64,000 nucleotides of DNA, taken from positions 1,116,001 through 1,180,000 of the forward strand of contig NZ_CP089932.1 in NCBI RefSeq assembly GCF_021365465.1, written 5' to 3'. The notes under the pieces were generated by a model. The model saw only the letters and a program-made list of their open reading frames with translations. It was not told where the DNA came from and ran no database searches. Numbering within the stretch: position 1 is the stretch's first letter; each line of letters opens with the position of its first letter. Shown piece after piece: positions 8,312 to 17,395 of the stretch. Source of the DNA: Erwinia tracheiphila. GTDB lineage: Bacteria > Pseudomonadota > Gammaproteobacteria > Enterobacterales > Enterobacteriaceae. The position numbers and the translations under genes are program-made.

Positions 8312-9671
8312 AATTAGCGAAAAGTATGCCGGTCTTTGTTCATGGGATGCAGAACAGTGTGTGCTGGGTGGGCTGATGCTGGATAACGAGAGCTGGGATG
8401 ACGTCGCGTTGCTGCTGAACAGCGATGATTTTTTTCACCGGGTCCATCGCGTTATTTTTGACGAAATGGCCGGCCTTGTTAAAGCAGGGCATCCTATTGA
8501 TTTGATCACGCTGCACGACAGTATTGAAAACCGAGGCAAAGAGGCGCTGAAACAGGTTGGAGGATTTGCCTACCTGGCAGAATTGTCAAAGAACACGCCC
8601 AGCGCTGCCAATATTGTTGCCTACAGTGAAATCGTGGCCCGGTACAGTCGTGGTCGCCAGCTTGCAGCGATCGGTAATGACATCACGGATTCTGTCAACA
8701 AACCGGGTGCTGACATTGCGCTGATTATGGAGACGGCGGAGCAAAAAATCACCCGCCTGGCTGAGTCTACTGAACCGCAGCAGGCGGTCACCCTGCTGGA
8801 TGGTATGGAAAGGTTGCTGAGCGAACTTGAGCGGCGCTGTCAGACGCCTGATGGCATAACCGGTACGGCGACCGGTTTTGACGATTTTGATGCCATGACC
8901 AGCGGTCTTCAGGCTGGCGACCTTATCCTGATAGCTGCCCGACCTTCAATGGGAAAAACGGCCCTTCTCATCAGTATGATGCTTAATTCACTGATGAACA
9001 GAGCCGAAGCGGTGGGGCAGTTCTACAGTCTTGAACAACCCACTGAGCAGATCCTGATGCGCATGGTGTCATCTCTTGGCAATGTCGAGTTACAGCGTCT
9101 CAAAAGCGGGCTGATGGATGATGAGGACTGGGCAAAAGTCTCGAACGCCTCCGCGTTGCTGATGGGGGATTTAAAGCACCGCCTGATAATTGATGATACC
9201 AGCGCACTTTCCCCCGCCATGTTGCGCATCCGTGCGCGGCGTAATGCCCGCCGCTACGGTCACCCATCTATTATTGGTCTGGATTATCTGCAACTTATGC
9301 GCTGTCCGGGGCAGGAAAACCGCACCCAGGAAATTGCAGAGATTTCCCGGTCCCTTAAGGCACTGGCAAAAGAGATGCACTGCCCGGTTGTTGCTCTCTC
9401 CCAGCTCAATCGCCAGCTCGAAAGTCGGGCTGACAAACGTCCCAATAACGGCGACCTCCGTGACTCCGGTGCCCTGGAGCAGGACGCGGATGTGATTGTC
9501 TTTATCTATCGGGATGAAGTGTATCACGACGATTCAGAGGATAAAGGACGCGCTGAACTCATTATCAGCAAGCAGCGTCAGGGGCCGACCGGAACGATCC
9601 GCCTGCAATTCGAGGGGCGGTACACGCGCTTTATCACAGAGCAGACTTGTCAGGTCAGGAGGTATGCATGA
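8304..9671 (+). CDS. dnaB: Replicative DNA helicase, DnaB family
   Basis: The 455-residue hexameric helicase unwinds DNA at the replication fork, here probably for replication of the excised ICE. The DnaB N-terminal domain occupies ~residues 10-115 and the RecA-like C-terminal domain ~180-445. Walker A is ARPSMGKT (212-219), the Walker B region is IIGLDYLQLM, and the helicase arginine-finger region is RQGPTG. Length is near that of chromosomal DnaB (471). I chose the ATG at 8304, which overlaps the parA stop, over longer in-frame extensions that run into parA. It overlaps parB by ATGA. Confidence 0.93.
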   Translation: MTEISEKYAGLCSWDAEQCVLGGLMLDNESWDDVALLLNSDDFFHRVHRVIFDEMAGLVKAGHPIDLITLHDSIENRGKEALKQVGGFAYLAELSKNTPSAANIVAYSEIVARYSRGRQLAAIGNDITDSVNKPGADIALIMETAEQKITRLAESTEPQQAVTLLDGMERLLSELERRCQTPDGITGTATGFDDFDAMTSGLQAGDLILIAARPSMGKTALLISMMLNSLMNRAEAVGQFYSLEQPTEQILMRMVSSLGNVELQRLKSGLMDDEDWAKVSNASALLMGDLKHRLIIDDTSALSPAMLRIRARRNARRYGHPSIIGLDYLQLMRCPGQENRTQEIAEISRSLKALAKEMHCPVVALSQLNRQLESRADKRPNNGDLRDSGALEQDADVIVFIYRDEVYHDDSEDKGRAELIISKQRQGPTGTIRLQFEGRYTRFITEQTCQVRRYA

Positions 9672-11434
9672 GCAACGTCCGTAACCTGAATCTTGGGGCC
9701 GCCATGCTTCAGCGGGGTAAATCGCCCGCGCAGAACGCCGAACCGTCCTCTGGAGCACCCTTACCCGTCAGCGAAATGGCAATGGTGCTGACTCTGGAGC
9801 AGCTGCGGCCCAATCCTGACAATCCCCGCAAGGGACGAAACCCGCGCTATGAAGAAATCAAGGCGTCAGTTCGCGCCCGTGGGCTGGACTCGATACCTAA
9901 AGTGACCCGCGATCCGGATGGTGAGGACGTCTATATCTTCAGTGATGGCGGTAATACCCGTTATCAAATCCTTTGCGAACTCTGGCAGGAAACCGGGGAT
10001 GAGCGTTATTTCCGCGTTCATACCATATTCAAGCCGTGGCCGGGACGCCTGAAATGCCTGGTAGGACATCTGGCGGAAAATGAGGTGCGCGGTGATTTGA
10101 CTTACATTGAAAAGGCTTTTGGCATTCATAAGGCCCGTATCATTCATGAAGAACAGCTGGGACGATGCGTTACGCTCAGAGAGCTGTCTGATTTATTAGG
10201 GAGTGAAGGTTATCCTATCGATCATTCGAGTGTGAGTCGTATGGAGGACACGCTCAGTTATCTCTATCCCCACATGCCACGACAGCTCGAAAGCGGCATG
10301 AGTCGCAGTCAGGTCATACCGCTTCTGAGTCTCCGGTCATCCGTCATCAAAGTATGGAAATCGTTCAGCGGTGAGGTTAATCCGGATTGTGATGCTGATG
10401 ATATTTTCGGTGCTGTCTGTCGGGTGTTTGATGATCCTGACAGTTACTCTTTGGGCGTCTTTCGCGATGAACTGATAGGTCAGCTTCTTAAGGCTTTACC
10501 ACATCCCAGCCTTAATTATGACCGCTGGCTTATTGAACTGGACCCGAAAGAGCAGAAGCGCCGGGAGCAGTTCGGAGAGCCGCCGTCAGCACCACTACTG
10601 ACAAATACAGGCCAGCAAAAACCTTTGCTGCCGACCCCAGGTGTGGAGGGCGGTAAAGTTCAGGGCAATGAGCCCGTCATTACTGTTCTTCCTCCTGACA
10701 CCTCATCGTCTACTCCGGAAACCGGCCTGCGCAGCGGTACGCTTATTACATCAACCCGCCCTGAACCGGCACCTGAAAAACCCATCCTCACTGAAGAATT
10801 CAGTGGAATAACCGGACTCTCTGATGATCCGGGCACGAAGGCGGGTAGCCAGCCACGTCGGGAGGTTCAGAACGATCTCTTTGGTGGACGTCAGGTGATA
10901 TCGGGAGAAACCGGCATTACCGCCGATGACGCCCGGACAGGCACATCGCAATCGGGAACCGCTTTACTGGCATCTGCCTTCACTGATCACGATACGCCAG
11001 GCGTCAGCATGGAAAGCTCTGTTGCCTTTGCGGCGACCGGACTGGAGCCGGTCAGCGATATCTGGCATATCACAACGCTTCAGGATGATGTAGAGCACCT
11101 CCAGGATATGGCTTACCGGCTGGCCTACGAAATTGCTGAAGGGATGGGGTGCCACTCATGCGTCGTTGAAGATAAAAAGCCGACTTCAGCCGGTTTTTTT
11201 GTCTCAGAAAGCGCCCGTGAGTTCGGCCTCTTTCTGGCCGGGCTCTCCGGCTCGCTGCCCGACAAAACGTTTAACATGTTCATGTTCTGCCTGAACTTTT
11301 TTGGCTCTGAGAAACCGGCGGATACGCCGGTATTTGATGATATCACCGTGGTGAAAACCCTGCGTCTTATCCGGATTATCCGACGTCTGCGTGAGTTACA
11401 GCGCCAGGCTGCAACAGGAGGTAAACATGTCTGA
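9668..11434 (+). CDS. parB: ParB-family protein, PFGI-1 ICE class (TIGR03764-like)
   Basis: At 588 residues this is the long ICE type of ParB. The N-terminal ParB/sulfiredoxin-like domain (~residues 40-140; LRPNPDNPR, DGGNTRY) is followed by a KorB/ParB-like helix-turn-helix (LRELSDLLG.., DHSSVSRM ~170-200), a long low-complexity linker, and a conserved C-terminal domain (~435-585). It would bind centromere-like sites and partner ParA. The start at 9668 is coupled to the dnaB stop by ATGA overlap. It is part of the parA-dnaB-parB operon. Confidence 0.9.
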   Translation: MSNVRNLNLGAAMLQRGKSPAQNAEPSSGAPLPVSEMAMVLTLEQLRPNPDNPRKGRNPRYEEIKASVRARGLDSIPKVTRDPDGEDVYIFSDGGNTRYQILCELWQETGDERYFRVHTIFKPWPGRLKCLVGHLAENEVRGDLTYIEKAFGIHKARIIHEEQLGRCVTLRELSDLLGSEGYPIDHSSVSRMEDTLSYLYPHMPRQLESGMSRSQVIPLLSLRSSVIKVWKSFSGEVNPDCDADDIFGAVCRVFDDPDSYSLGVFRDELIGQLLKALPHPSLNYDRWLIELDPKEQKRREQFGEPPSAPLLTNTGQQKPLLPTPGVEGGKVQGNEPVITVLPPDTSSSTPETGLRSGTLITSTRPEPAPEKPILTEEFSGITGLSDDPGTKAGSQPRREVQNDLFGGRQVISGETGITADDARTGTSQSGTALLASAFTDHDTPGVSMESSVAFAATGLEPVSDIWHITTLQDDVEHLQDMAYRLAYEIAEGMGCHSCVVEDKKPTSAGFFVSESAREFGLFLAGLSGSLPDKTFNMFMFCLNFFGSEKPADTPVFDDITVVKTLRLIRIIRRLRELQRQAATGGKHV

Positions 11435-11684
11435 TGACCTGAATGATGAAATGGCCCAGGCCAGCACGGCACTGTTCACGCAACGCGGTATTGATGCCAT
11501 CCGGGCGCAGGTTCACTCCACGCTGCCATCAAAAGACACCTGCGAATATTGCGGTGCAGATATTCCGCCTGCCAGACAAATCGCGGTGCCAGGCGTGTCG
11601 CTGTGCGCAGGCTGTCAGGACGTCAGGGAGCGCCAGCAGCGGCACCGTTCAGCCCAAAAAAGGGGGCTGCGCTATGGTGGATAA
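11427..11684 (+). CDS. DksA/TraR-type C4 zinc-finger protein
   Basis: This 85-residue protein has a central C-x2-C ... C-x2-C zinc site (CEYCGADIPP ... CAGCQD) typical of the DksA/TraR family. Such proteins bind RNA polymerase and modulate transcription initiation, and conjugative elements commonly encode short versions. The start at 11427 has the ribosome-binding site AGGAGG six bases upstream. The 3' end overlaps the next gene by 11 bp, indicating translational coupling in the ICE maintenance operon. Confidence 0.85.
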   Translation: MSDDLNDEMAQASTALFTQRGIDAIRAQVHSTLPSKDTCEYCGADIPPARQIAVPGVSLCAGCQDVRERQQRHRSAQKRGLRYGG

Positions 11685-12414
11685 CAAACTTCTTACACGT
11701 ATTCGTCGCCTGATGGCGTTGGGGACCCGCAACAGCAACCCGCACGAGTCGGCACGCGCCGTGGCGCTGGCTCAGCGGCTGATGCAGCGTCATGGCCTGA
11801 CCCCCGACATGCTCTCGCTGCACGACGTTGCTGAGACGGTGTGTCATCGACTGAACAGCAATGCAGAGAGCGTGCCTGCCTGGCTCAACTCGCTGGCCAC
11901 GGTGGTTTGCATGGCCACCGGTTGTCGTTGCTGGTTTGGCTGGTATGTGCACACCACCCTCGGCGGTGTGAAGAGTCTTCGCCGGTCGCTGCATTTTTAT
12001 GGCTTCAGCGAAAGGCCGGAGGTGGCGCTTTATATTTTTACGGTTCTTCAACGCCAGCTGCGGGCAGCGACTGACGGCCACATGGCTGGCTACCGCTCAC
12101 GACGCATTCTGCCACGAACTCTTCGCCGCCGGGCCGATCAGTTTCGCGAAGGCTGGGTGGCCGGCGTCTGGCAGGTGTTGCAGTCATTTTCCTCAGCAGG
12201 AGAAGAGGAGGCGATGCTCAAATGCTGGCTGGCCCGGCGGCACAAAGAGAATTCTTTGTGCCAGCTGAACGTGCGTGAGGCGGGGCGCTATCGCGGCGAC
12301 ATGACGGCCCGCCTGGCGGGTGTGTTAGCGGGACGTGATGCCGACGTTCATCATGGGGTTAACGGAGCGCAGGCTCCACATCATATTTCAGCGGGAGGGT
12401 CTGCGCATGATTGA
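11674..12414 (+). CDS. DUF2786 family protein
   Basis: The 246-residue product carries a DUF2786 domain at the N-terminus (~residues 5-45; LLTRIRRLMALG, NPHESARAVALAQRLM) and a conserved C-terminal part with WFGWY and FYGFSERPEVA. This family is regularly found between the zinc finger and DUF2857 genes in SPI-7-type ICEs. Its function is unknown; I infer a role in element maintenance from the operon. The ATG at 11674 lies inside the preceding gene, and its stop region overlaps the start of a 31-residue membrane peptide. Confidence 0.8.
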   Translation: MVDNKLLTRIRRLMALGTRNSNPHESARAVALAQRLMQRHGLTPDMLSLHDVAETVCHRLNSNAESVPAWLNSLATVVCMATGCRCWFGWYVHTTLGGVKSLRRSLHFYGFSERPEVALYIFTVLQRQLRAATDGHMAGYRSRRILPRTLRRRADQFREGWVAGVWQVLQSFSSAGEEEAMLKCWLARRHKENSLCQLNVREAGRYRGDMTARLAGVLAGRDADVHHGVNGAQAPHHISAGGSAHD

Positions 12415-12502
12415 TTTTCTGTTATGGGGTGCCTGCGTTGCCGGCTGGCTTTTTGATGCTTTTCTCGTTGCCAGTCAGGCGATGTCAGGAGGCGTGTTAT
12501 GA
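12407..12502 (+). CDS. 31-residue predicted membrane microprotein
   Basis: The ATG at 12407 overlaps the DUF2786 stop and the TGA at 12500-12502 overlaps the next start (ATGA), so this tiny frame is coupled on both sides. The peptide is MIDFLLWGACVAGWLFDAFL plus eleven further residues, almost wholly hydrophobic, forming one transmembrane helix. Its tight fit between two conserved genes argues that it is translated. The function is unknown. Confidence 0.5.
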   Translation: MIDFLLWGACVAGWLFDAFLVASQAMSGGVL

Positions 12503-13095
12503 GCCAGCATAATCTGTCACAGGCTACAACGACCATCCTCTCCTCGCTGCTGATGGATGTGAAAAACGGCAATATACGGCGCTGTGAGTCACTGGGTATG
12601 TCCGTCGATGAGATACGCGCACTCAGCCAGCTGAGCCTCGATGACCTGCACTATCTGAGCCAGTCACACGTCTCCGTGCTGGACGTTACCATCAATCACG
12701 AAAATTTTCGGCTGATGCTCAATCAGGCGCGTAATGAACAGAAACGCATGCTGATGATTGACCGGGCGCTTGAACTGGGCGGGTCAATGGACCTGATGGA
12801 CAAATACTTCGGCATGTCACCCTCTGAGGTGAGTGCCCGCCGTCGCCTGATGGGTATTGAAACCCGTCAGGGACGTACCCAGTCGCTGACTGAGCCGCAG
12901 GATACGGCGCTCTGGGCGGAATGGAAGGTGGCCGGCCTCACGTCGCCGGACTCCCATCAGGCGCTGGAAGCGATGATGCTGGCTGCGGAACAGTACAGTC
13001 TGTCACTGACGGCGGTCTGGACCCGCGTTTCCCAGTGGTGTCGTGAGGTGAACATTTCCCGCAAACCGGATGCATCCCGGCGCAGGGAGGCATGA
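12499..13095 (+). CDS. DUF2857 family ICE protein
   Basis: The 198-residue mainly helical protein matches the DUF2857 family (DLHYLSQSHVSV, INHENFRLML, MSPSEVSARRR), a conserved member of the SPI-7-type ICE replication/maintenance operon. The segment YFGMSPSEVSARRRLMG (~residues 95-112) looks like a helix-turn-helix, so DNA binding is possible. It overlaps the preceding microprotein (ATGA) and the following ParE-like gene. No enzymatic motif is visible. Confidence 0.8.
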   Translation: MSQHNLSQATTTILSSLLMDVKNGNIRRCESLGMSVDEIRALSQLSLDDLHYLSQSHVSVLDVTINHENFRLMLNQARNEQKRMLMIDRALELGGSMDLMDKYFGMSPSEVSARRRLMGIETRQGRTQSLTEPQDTALWAEWKVAGLTSPDSHQALEAMMLAAEQYSLSLTAVWTRVSQWCREVNISRKPDASRRREA

Positions 13096-13325
13096 TGGAA
13101 ATGCGTGATTTCTCCGTTCGTCAGCAGGTCTCACCGGCCGTGCGCCGCCGCGCTCACCAGCTGTTCAACGCCGCCCGGACCGGTAAAAAGGTCTACCGGC
13201 GACTGAACCTCAATGGCTATCTGAAAATTGATGTCGGGCCCTTCTGGCGCATTCTGAGCAAAGACGGCGGTCACCGGTGGTGGCTGATGGACCATGAGAC
13301 GTATAACCGGGAAATACGCCGGTAA
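13092..13325 (+). CDS. ParE-family toxin-like protein
   Basis: This 77-residue basic protein has the compact ParE/RelE-like pattern K-x-x-R-R-L-N ... IDVGPFWRIL ... WWLMDHETYN. Related ICE genes are annotated as ParE toxin-like. No antitoxin gene is adjacent: upstream is DUF2857 (overlapping) and downstream STY4528. It may be a domesticated member of the operon rather than a true toxin. The start is coupled to the DUF2857 stop; an alternative Met is residue 2. Confidence 0.65.
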   Translation: MMEMRDFSVRQQVSPAVRRRAHQLFNAARTGKKVYRRLNLNGYLKIDVGPFWRILSKDGGHRWWLMDHETYNREIRR

Positions 13326-13403
13326 CGGAATACTGCTGAAGACCGTCCGGTGCCGGGTTTATCCCGGCACTGTGCCGTCTCAGTCTGAGAAGGAGAGTAA
13401 AAA

Positions 13404-14639
13404 ATGACCATTCCGCCAGACAGTATCGTGGCGCATACGCTGTCACGTATGCTGCGCAACCTTGAGCAGCGAACCGACACGGGTGACGTCAGCCAGGAGC
13501 GCAGTGGCCTGCTGTTTATGGGGAACGTACATGATGCGTTTCCTCGCCGGCTGTTTCTGGACACGCGCCTGTCGCCGCTCGATAAAACCGCGTGGGTGAT
13601 GATCCGACTTTACGCGCAGCAGAACGATGGCGCGATTTTTCCCACCTATGACGAGTTGCAGGTGCAGCTGGCTTCAGCCCACTCCGATAAGGCGTCGCGG
13701 GACACGGTCAGTCGGGTTCTGCTGATGCTGCGTCTTACCGGCTGGTTGAGCCTTTGCAAGCGGGTTCGGGACAATCTGGGACGTGTGCGCGGCAATATAT
13801 ATGCCCAGCATGATGAACCACTGGGCTACCGTGATGCTGAGACGTTCGATCCGGAATGGCTGACGCTGGTAGAAGAGAGCTGCCTGAGTAAAAATAAGTC
13901 CATCCGCATGACGGCGCTGGCCGTGGTCAATGATATTTTGCAGGACCCCGGCATGCGTCACCGTCACAGTCGTCTGGTATTGATTGAAGGCCGCCTGGCT
14001 TCACCGTCCACGCCCGCAGAAATGGCTTATCAGGGTAAGAGAAAATCGCGGAGTCCGGAAAACGGACCCGGGCAGCAAAGCACGAAAAACAGGCAAAAAA
14101 CACCGGGTTCGAAAAATGAACTCAGTGCCCATCCGGAGAAGAATAAGCCGGGTCCGGAATCAGGACTCAGTCATAAATCAATGAGTTACACCGGAGTCCG
14201 AAATCCGGACCGTAACGTACGTAATTTCACACAGAGTGTGAATAAAAAAACGTACGAAGCGGGCGAGGGGCTGTCGCTACTGCCAGAAGCGTTTATCAAC
14301 CAATTGAACGCTGACGACCGGCAGATGCTGCTTGAGCAAATGGACTCCCTGCCGCCGGACACGTCGAAGATACTGGCCGGGCTGCTCAGTGAACAGCTTG
14401 CCAGCCGGAAGTTGTCAAATCCGGTTGGCTGGATGTTTGCCATGCTGCGTCGCGCCCGCAATGGCGACCTGAAGGTGGCAGAGCCTGCCGGTGACAAGCC
14501 CCGACAGCAGCCTGCTCAGGCAGCCAGACGGCCTGAGCCAGCTGATAAAACCGTTTCCGGTCTGCCAGCCAGGCGGGCGTCACAGGAACAGGTCAGGGCG
14601 GCAATTGCTGCGATCCGGCAGCAAACAGTTGCCCAGTAG
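13404..14639 (+). CDS. STY4528-family ICE replication protein
   Basis: The 411-residue protein belongs to the STY4528 family of pathogenicity-island replication proteins. The N-terminal half (~residues 45-130) resembles a winged-helix replication initiator (LDKTAWVMIRLYAQ, FPTYDELQ, RDTVSRVLLMLRLTGWLSL), followed by a low-complexity linker (210-270) and a helical C-terminal domain (~275-350). It likely binds an origin. The non-coding block immediately downstream carries a duplicated 108-bp repeat with palindromes. A ribosome-binding site (AGGAG) precedes the ATG. Confidence 0.82.
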   Translation: MTIPPDSIVAHTLSRMLRNLEQRTDTGDVSQERSGLLFMGNVHDAFPRRLFLDTRLSPLDKTAWVMIRLYAQQNDGAIFPTYDELQVQLASAHSDKASRDTVSRVLLMLRLTGWLSLCKRVRDNLGRVRGNIYAQHDEPLGYRDAETFDPEWLTLVEESCLSKNKSIRMTALAVVNDILQDPGMRHRHSRLVLIEGRLASPSTPAEMAYQGKRKSRSPENGPGQQSTKNRQKTPGSKNELSAHPEKNKPGPESGLSHKSMSYTGVRNPDRNVRNFTQSVNKKTYEAGEGLSLLPEAFINQLNADDRQMLLEQMDSLPPDTSKILAGLLSEQLASRKLSNPVGWMFAMLRRARNGDLKVAEPAGDKPRQQPAQAARRPEPADKTVSGLPARRASQEQVRAAIAAIRQQTVAQ

Positions 14640-14667
14640 CAGCTAGTAGTGCGGCCCATGAATTTGC

Positions 14668-14926
14668 TTAAAAAATAACCTTTTTGCGGGCCGCAACAAG
14701 ACTAAAAAATGTACAGATTATAATTTCAGCGCACCGTTTATCAGAATTACATTGTGGCAAACCCTACTGTTTCAGCATGCAGTTGTATAACATTCAGTGG
14801 TGTGATCTGTGAATGTGGTTAAAAAACGACCTTGTTGCGGCCCGCAACAAGAGCAAAAAATGTACAGCGTATAATTTCAGTCCACCGGTTATCAGTTTCA
14901 CATTGTTGCAAACCCTGCTGTTTCAG
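14668..14926. repeat. Two 108-bp direct repeats with GC-rich palindromes (candidate origin or operator)
   Basis: Copy 1 (14668-14775) and copy 2 (14819-14926) are the same length, about 86% identical by eye, and offset by 151 bp. Each contains a palindrome: arms CTTGTTGCGG and CCGCAACAAG around one C in copy 2 (14831-14851, perfect), and one arm mismatch in copy 1 (14680-14700). Each also contains TGTACAG followed by TATAATTTCAG. The block fills the gap between two replication genes, so an iteron-like origin or a shared operator is inferred. No gene fits here. Confidence 0.65.
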
Positions 14927-14966
14927 GACCATGCCTGTGGATCTTAACTGAACACAGGTGACAACG

Positions 14967-15686
14967 ATGGCAGAAAAGAAAAACCGGGCCGGAGCCCTTC
15001 AGTCCGAACTCCGTATTGAACTCCACACCAATTATGCAATTGGGCTGTGGGAAGGGCGCAGGGCTGAAAAGCGGGATGATGGTAAAAAAGGAAAGCAGCC
15101 GATCATGGGGATGCCACAGTTTCTCCATCGTGCCACGCTGATTAACAGGGATTCCCTGCAAAATAATCCCTGGGCCGATGCGGTCATGCTGGCGCTGGAA
15201 GAAAAGCTGGAGTATGCCAGTCAGCAAATGGCTCAACTGATCGACACGCTGGAGAAACAGATGCGCGTGGTGCCTTCTGGCGTCAGCATCAGCGATGCGC
15301 AGGCCGCAGAAACGCTCGATTTGTCCGTATTCAGCAGTACGCCACTGGGCTACCGCTGTGTGTTCCTGCTGATGGGCTTCGACCAGTTCGCAAAAAAGGT
15401 GCTCCAGGCCGCTCACTACGGAGTTATTTCCCGCAACCAGCGTTATGAGCTGCTGGGCGATGGCAGCCGCTTGTTGCGCGAAATCTACGGGTGTGTGCTT
15501 CGCTATCGCCAGGTCAGCGCCACCCGGGATGATGCGGTGCTGAATAATGAGGCCTGGAAGCAGGCATGTGAAGCAATCGGTGAGCCTGACAGGGGCGTAC
15601 TGCTTGGTGAAAAGCGTTCGGCCTTTTCGCCGCCGGCCGATCAGGCCAGTATCATTCTTCTGCGTCAGTCTTACCCGGCTGGCTGA
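14967..15686 (+). CDS. TIGR03761-family ICE protein (PFL_4669-like)
   Basis: The 239-residue product matches the PFL_4669/TIGR03761 family, conserved just before topB in PFGI-1/SPI-7-type elements. Recognisable segments are LHTNYAIGLW and, in the C-terminal half, YRCVFLLMGFDQF and YEVISRNQRY-like text. Function is unknown; operon context suggests replication or maintenance. I chose the ATG at 14967, with AGGTGA five bases upstream, over an in-frame GTG at 14958. topB follows after 16 bp. Confidence 0.85.
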   Translation: MAEKKNRAGALQSELRIELHTNYAIGLWEGRRAEKRDDGKKGKQPIMGMPQFLHRATLINRDSLQNNPWADAVMLALEEKLEYASQQMAQLIDTLEKQMRVVPSGVSISDAQAAETLDLSVFSSTPLGYRCVFLLMGFDQFAKKVLQAAHYGVISRNQRYELLGDGSRLLREIYGCVLRYRQVSATRDDAVLNNEAWKQACEAIGEPDRGVLLGEKRSAFSPPADQASIILLRQSYPAG

Positions 15687-15702
15687 CCGCAGGAGGGAGG
15701 AC

Positions 15703-17382
15703 ATGCGGCTGTTTATCTGTGAAAAGCCCTCACAGGGGCGCGATCTGGCGGGCGTCCTGTGTGCGACCAGACGGGGCGAGGGCTTTCTGGCCGGTACCGG
15801 TGTCACCGTGACCTGGGCGGTGGGACACCTGCTGGAAAACGCACCCCCGGAAGCCTACGGGGAGCAGTATGGCAAACCCTGGACGCTATCCTCACTGCCG
15901 ATCCTGCCGTCCCCCTGGCAGGTGGTGGTGAAAAAGGAGACGCGGGATCAGTTCAGAGTGATTGAGCGCCTCCTGCGACAGGTTGATGAGGTGGTCATTG
16001 CCACCGATGCGGATCGTGAAGGTGAAGTGATTGCGCGTGAGCTGCTGGAATACTGCCGCTGGGAAGGGCCGGTACAGCGGCTGTGGCTGTCGGCGCTGGA
16101 TGAAAGCAGTATCCGTGCGGCGCTCAACAACCTGCGTCCGGGGGCGGAGACGCTGGGCATGTATCATGCGGGGCTGGGTCGCGCCCGCGCCGACTGGCTG
16201 ACCGGCATGAACCTTTCACGCCTCTATACGCTGCGTGCGGCCGAGGCGGGGTTTGATGACGTTGTCTCGGTTGGCCGGGTGCAGACGCCGACGCTGGCTC
16301 TGGTGGTACGACGTGACAGGGAGATAGCGGCATTCGTACCAAAACCCTACTGGCAGGTGAAAGCGTTGCTGAGTGCGGGGGGCATGACCTTCCCTGCACA
16401 ATGGGTGCCGGCGGCGGTCTATACCGATGAGGAAAAGCGCTGTGTTAATCAACATATCGCGCAGCAGGTGGCGCAGCTGTGTCGGCAGACCGGCGTGGCG
16501 GTGGTCACGCAGTGTGAAACCCGGCGGGAAAAGTCGCCCGCGCCGCTGGCATTTTCTCTCGGCACCCTGCAACAGGCGTGTGGCAGGCTTTGGGACATGT
16601 CGCCTCAGCAGGTACTGGACATCGCGCAGAGTTTGTACGAAAAGCACAAAGCCTCGACCTACCCACGAACCGACTGTGGCTATCTGCCTCACTCGATGCG
16701 CGAGGAGGTGGGCAGCGTGCTTGACGCTATCAGCCGTACCGACCCGGAGTGTATGCCGGTTTTATCGGGGCTCGATCCGACGTTTGTTTCCCGCATCTGG
16801 AATGATAAAAAAATCACTGCCCACCACGGCATTATCCCCACCCGGAATGCGTTCCAGCTTGCGGCGCTGAATGAGGATGAGCGCCGCGTCTTCACGCTCA
16901 TCCGCCGCAACTATCTGGCGCAATTTCTGCCGCTGAACGAGTCGGATATGACCCGCGCAGAGTTTGACATTGGCGGACAGCTGTTTCGCACCACAGGCCG
17001 GACCGAAGTGGTCAGAGGATGGAGGCTGCTTTTTGATAAAGGGGGAGACGATGAAAGGGCCGATGAAGATGAGGCCACGGCGGTGCTTCCTCCGCTGGAG
17101 AAAGAGGCGCGTTGTGGCGTAAACAGTGCTGAGGTGGCCCAGATGATGACCCGGCCGCCTGCACATTACACCTTTGCCACGTTAATCGGCGCGATGATGA
17201 ACGCATCCGCCTTTGTGACCGATCTGGCCCTGAGACGGGTGCTGAAAGAGAACGCCGGTCTGGGTACGGAGGCGACCCGCGCCGGTATCGTTGAGCAGCT
17301 TCTGAAACGGGGCTTTATCGTGCGTAAAGGCAGCAAAGTGATGGCGACCTGTAGCCGCGAAAATTGTTTGATACTGATTTGA
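15703..17382 (+). CDS. topB: DNA topoisomerase III, C-terminally truncated by the Mu-like prophage
   Basis: This type IA topoisomerase would decatenate or relax ICE DNA during replication or transfer. The Toprim domain (E7, D102-x-D104 in TDADREGE) and the topoisomerase core follow in order (SVGRVQTPTLALV ~189-201; active-site Y320 in STYPRTD). The native sequence ends at about residue 554. The last five residues (CLILI) and the stop come from the prophage right end. At 559 residues it is ~100 shorter than E. coli TopB, so the C-terminal part is lost while catalytic residues remain. The start at 15703 has ribosome-binding site GGAGGG. An upstream in-frame extension overlaps TIGR03761 and is rejected. 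Confidence 0.9.
   Translation: MRLFICEKPSQGRDLAGVLCATRRGEGFLAGTGVTVTWAVGHLLENAPPEAYGEQYGKPWTLSSLPILPSPWQVVVKKETRDQFRVIERLLRQVDEVVIATDADREGEVIARELLEYCRWEGPVQRLWLSALDESSIRAALNNLRPGAETLGMYHAGLGRARADWLTGMNLSRLYTLRAAEAGFDDVVSVGRVQTPTLALVVRRDREIAAFVPKPYWQVKALLSAGGMTFPAQWVPAAVYTDEEKRCVNQHIAQQVAQLCRQTGVAVVTQCETRREKSPAPLAFSLGTLQQACGRLWDMSPQQVLDIAQSLYEKHKASTYPRTDCGYLPHSMREEVGSVLDAISRTDPECMPVLSGLDPTFVSRIWNDKKITAHHGIIPTRNAFQLAALNEDERRVFTLIRRNYLAQFLPLNESDMTRAEFDIGGQLFRTTGRTEVVRGWRLLFDKGGDDERADEDEATAVLPPLEKEARCGVNSAEVAQMMTRPPAHYTFATLIGAMMNASAFVTDLALRRVLKENAGLGTEATRAGIVEQLLKRGFIVRKGSKVMATCSRENCLILI
17367..17378. repeat. Terminal inverted repeat, prophage right end
   Basis: TTTGATACTGAT here is matched inverted at the other prophage end. 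A related motif TTTGAAGGGTATTTGATT follows, and an inverted relative (AATATCAAATACCTTCC) lies beyond the IS near 18627, consistent with transposase-binding sites at a Mu-type end. The exact terminal base is uncertain by about three positions. Confidence 0.6.
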
Positions 17383-17395
17383 AGGGTATTTGATT

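Noticed and set aside
15547..15702. Longer N-terminus for topoisomerase III
   Set aside because: The extension lies inside the TIGR03761 gene; ATG 15703 has a good ribosome-binding site and gives the family start with MRLFICEKPS.
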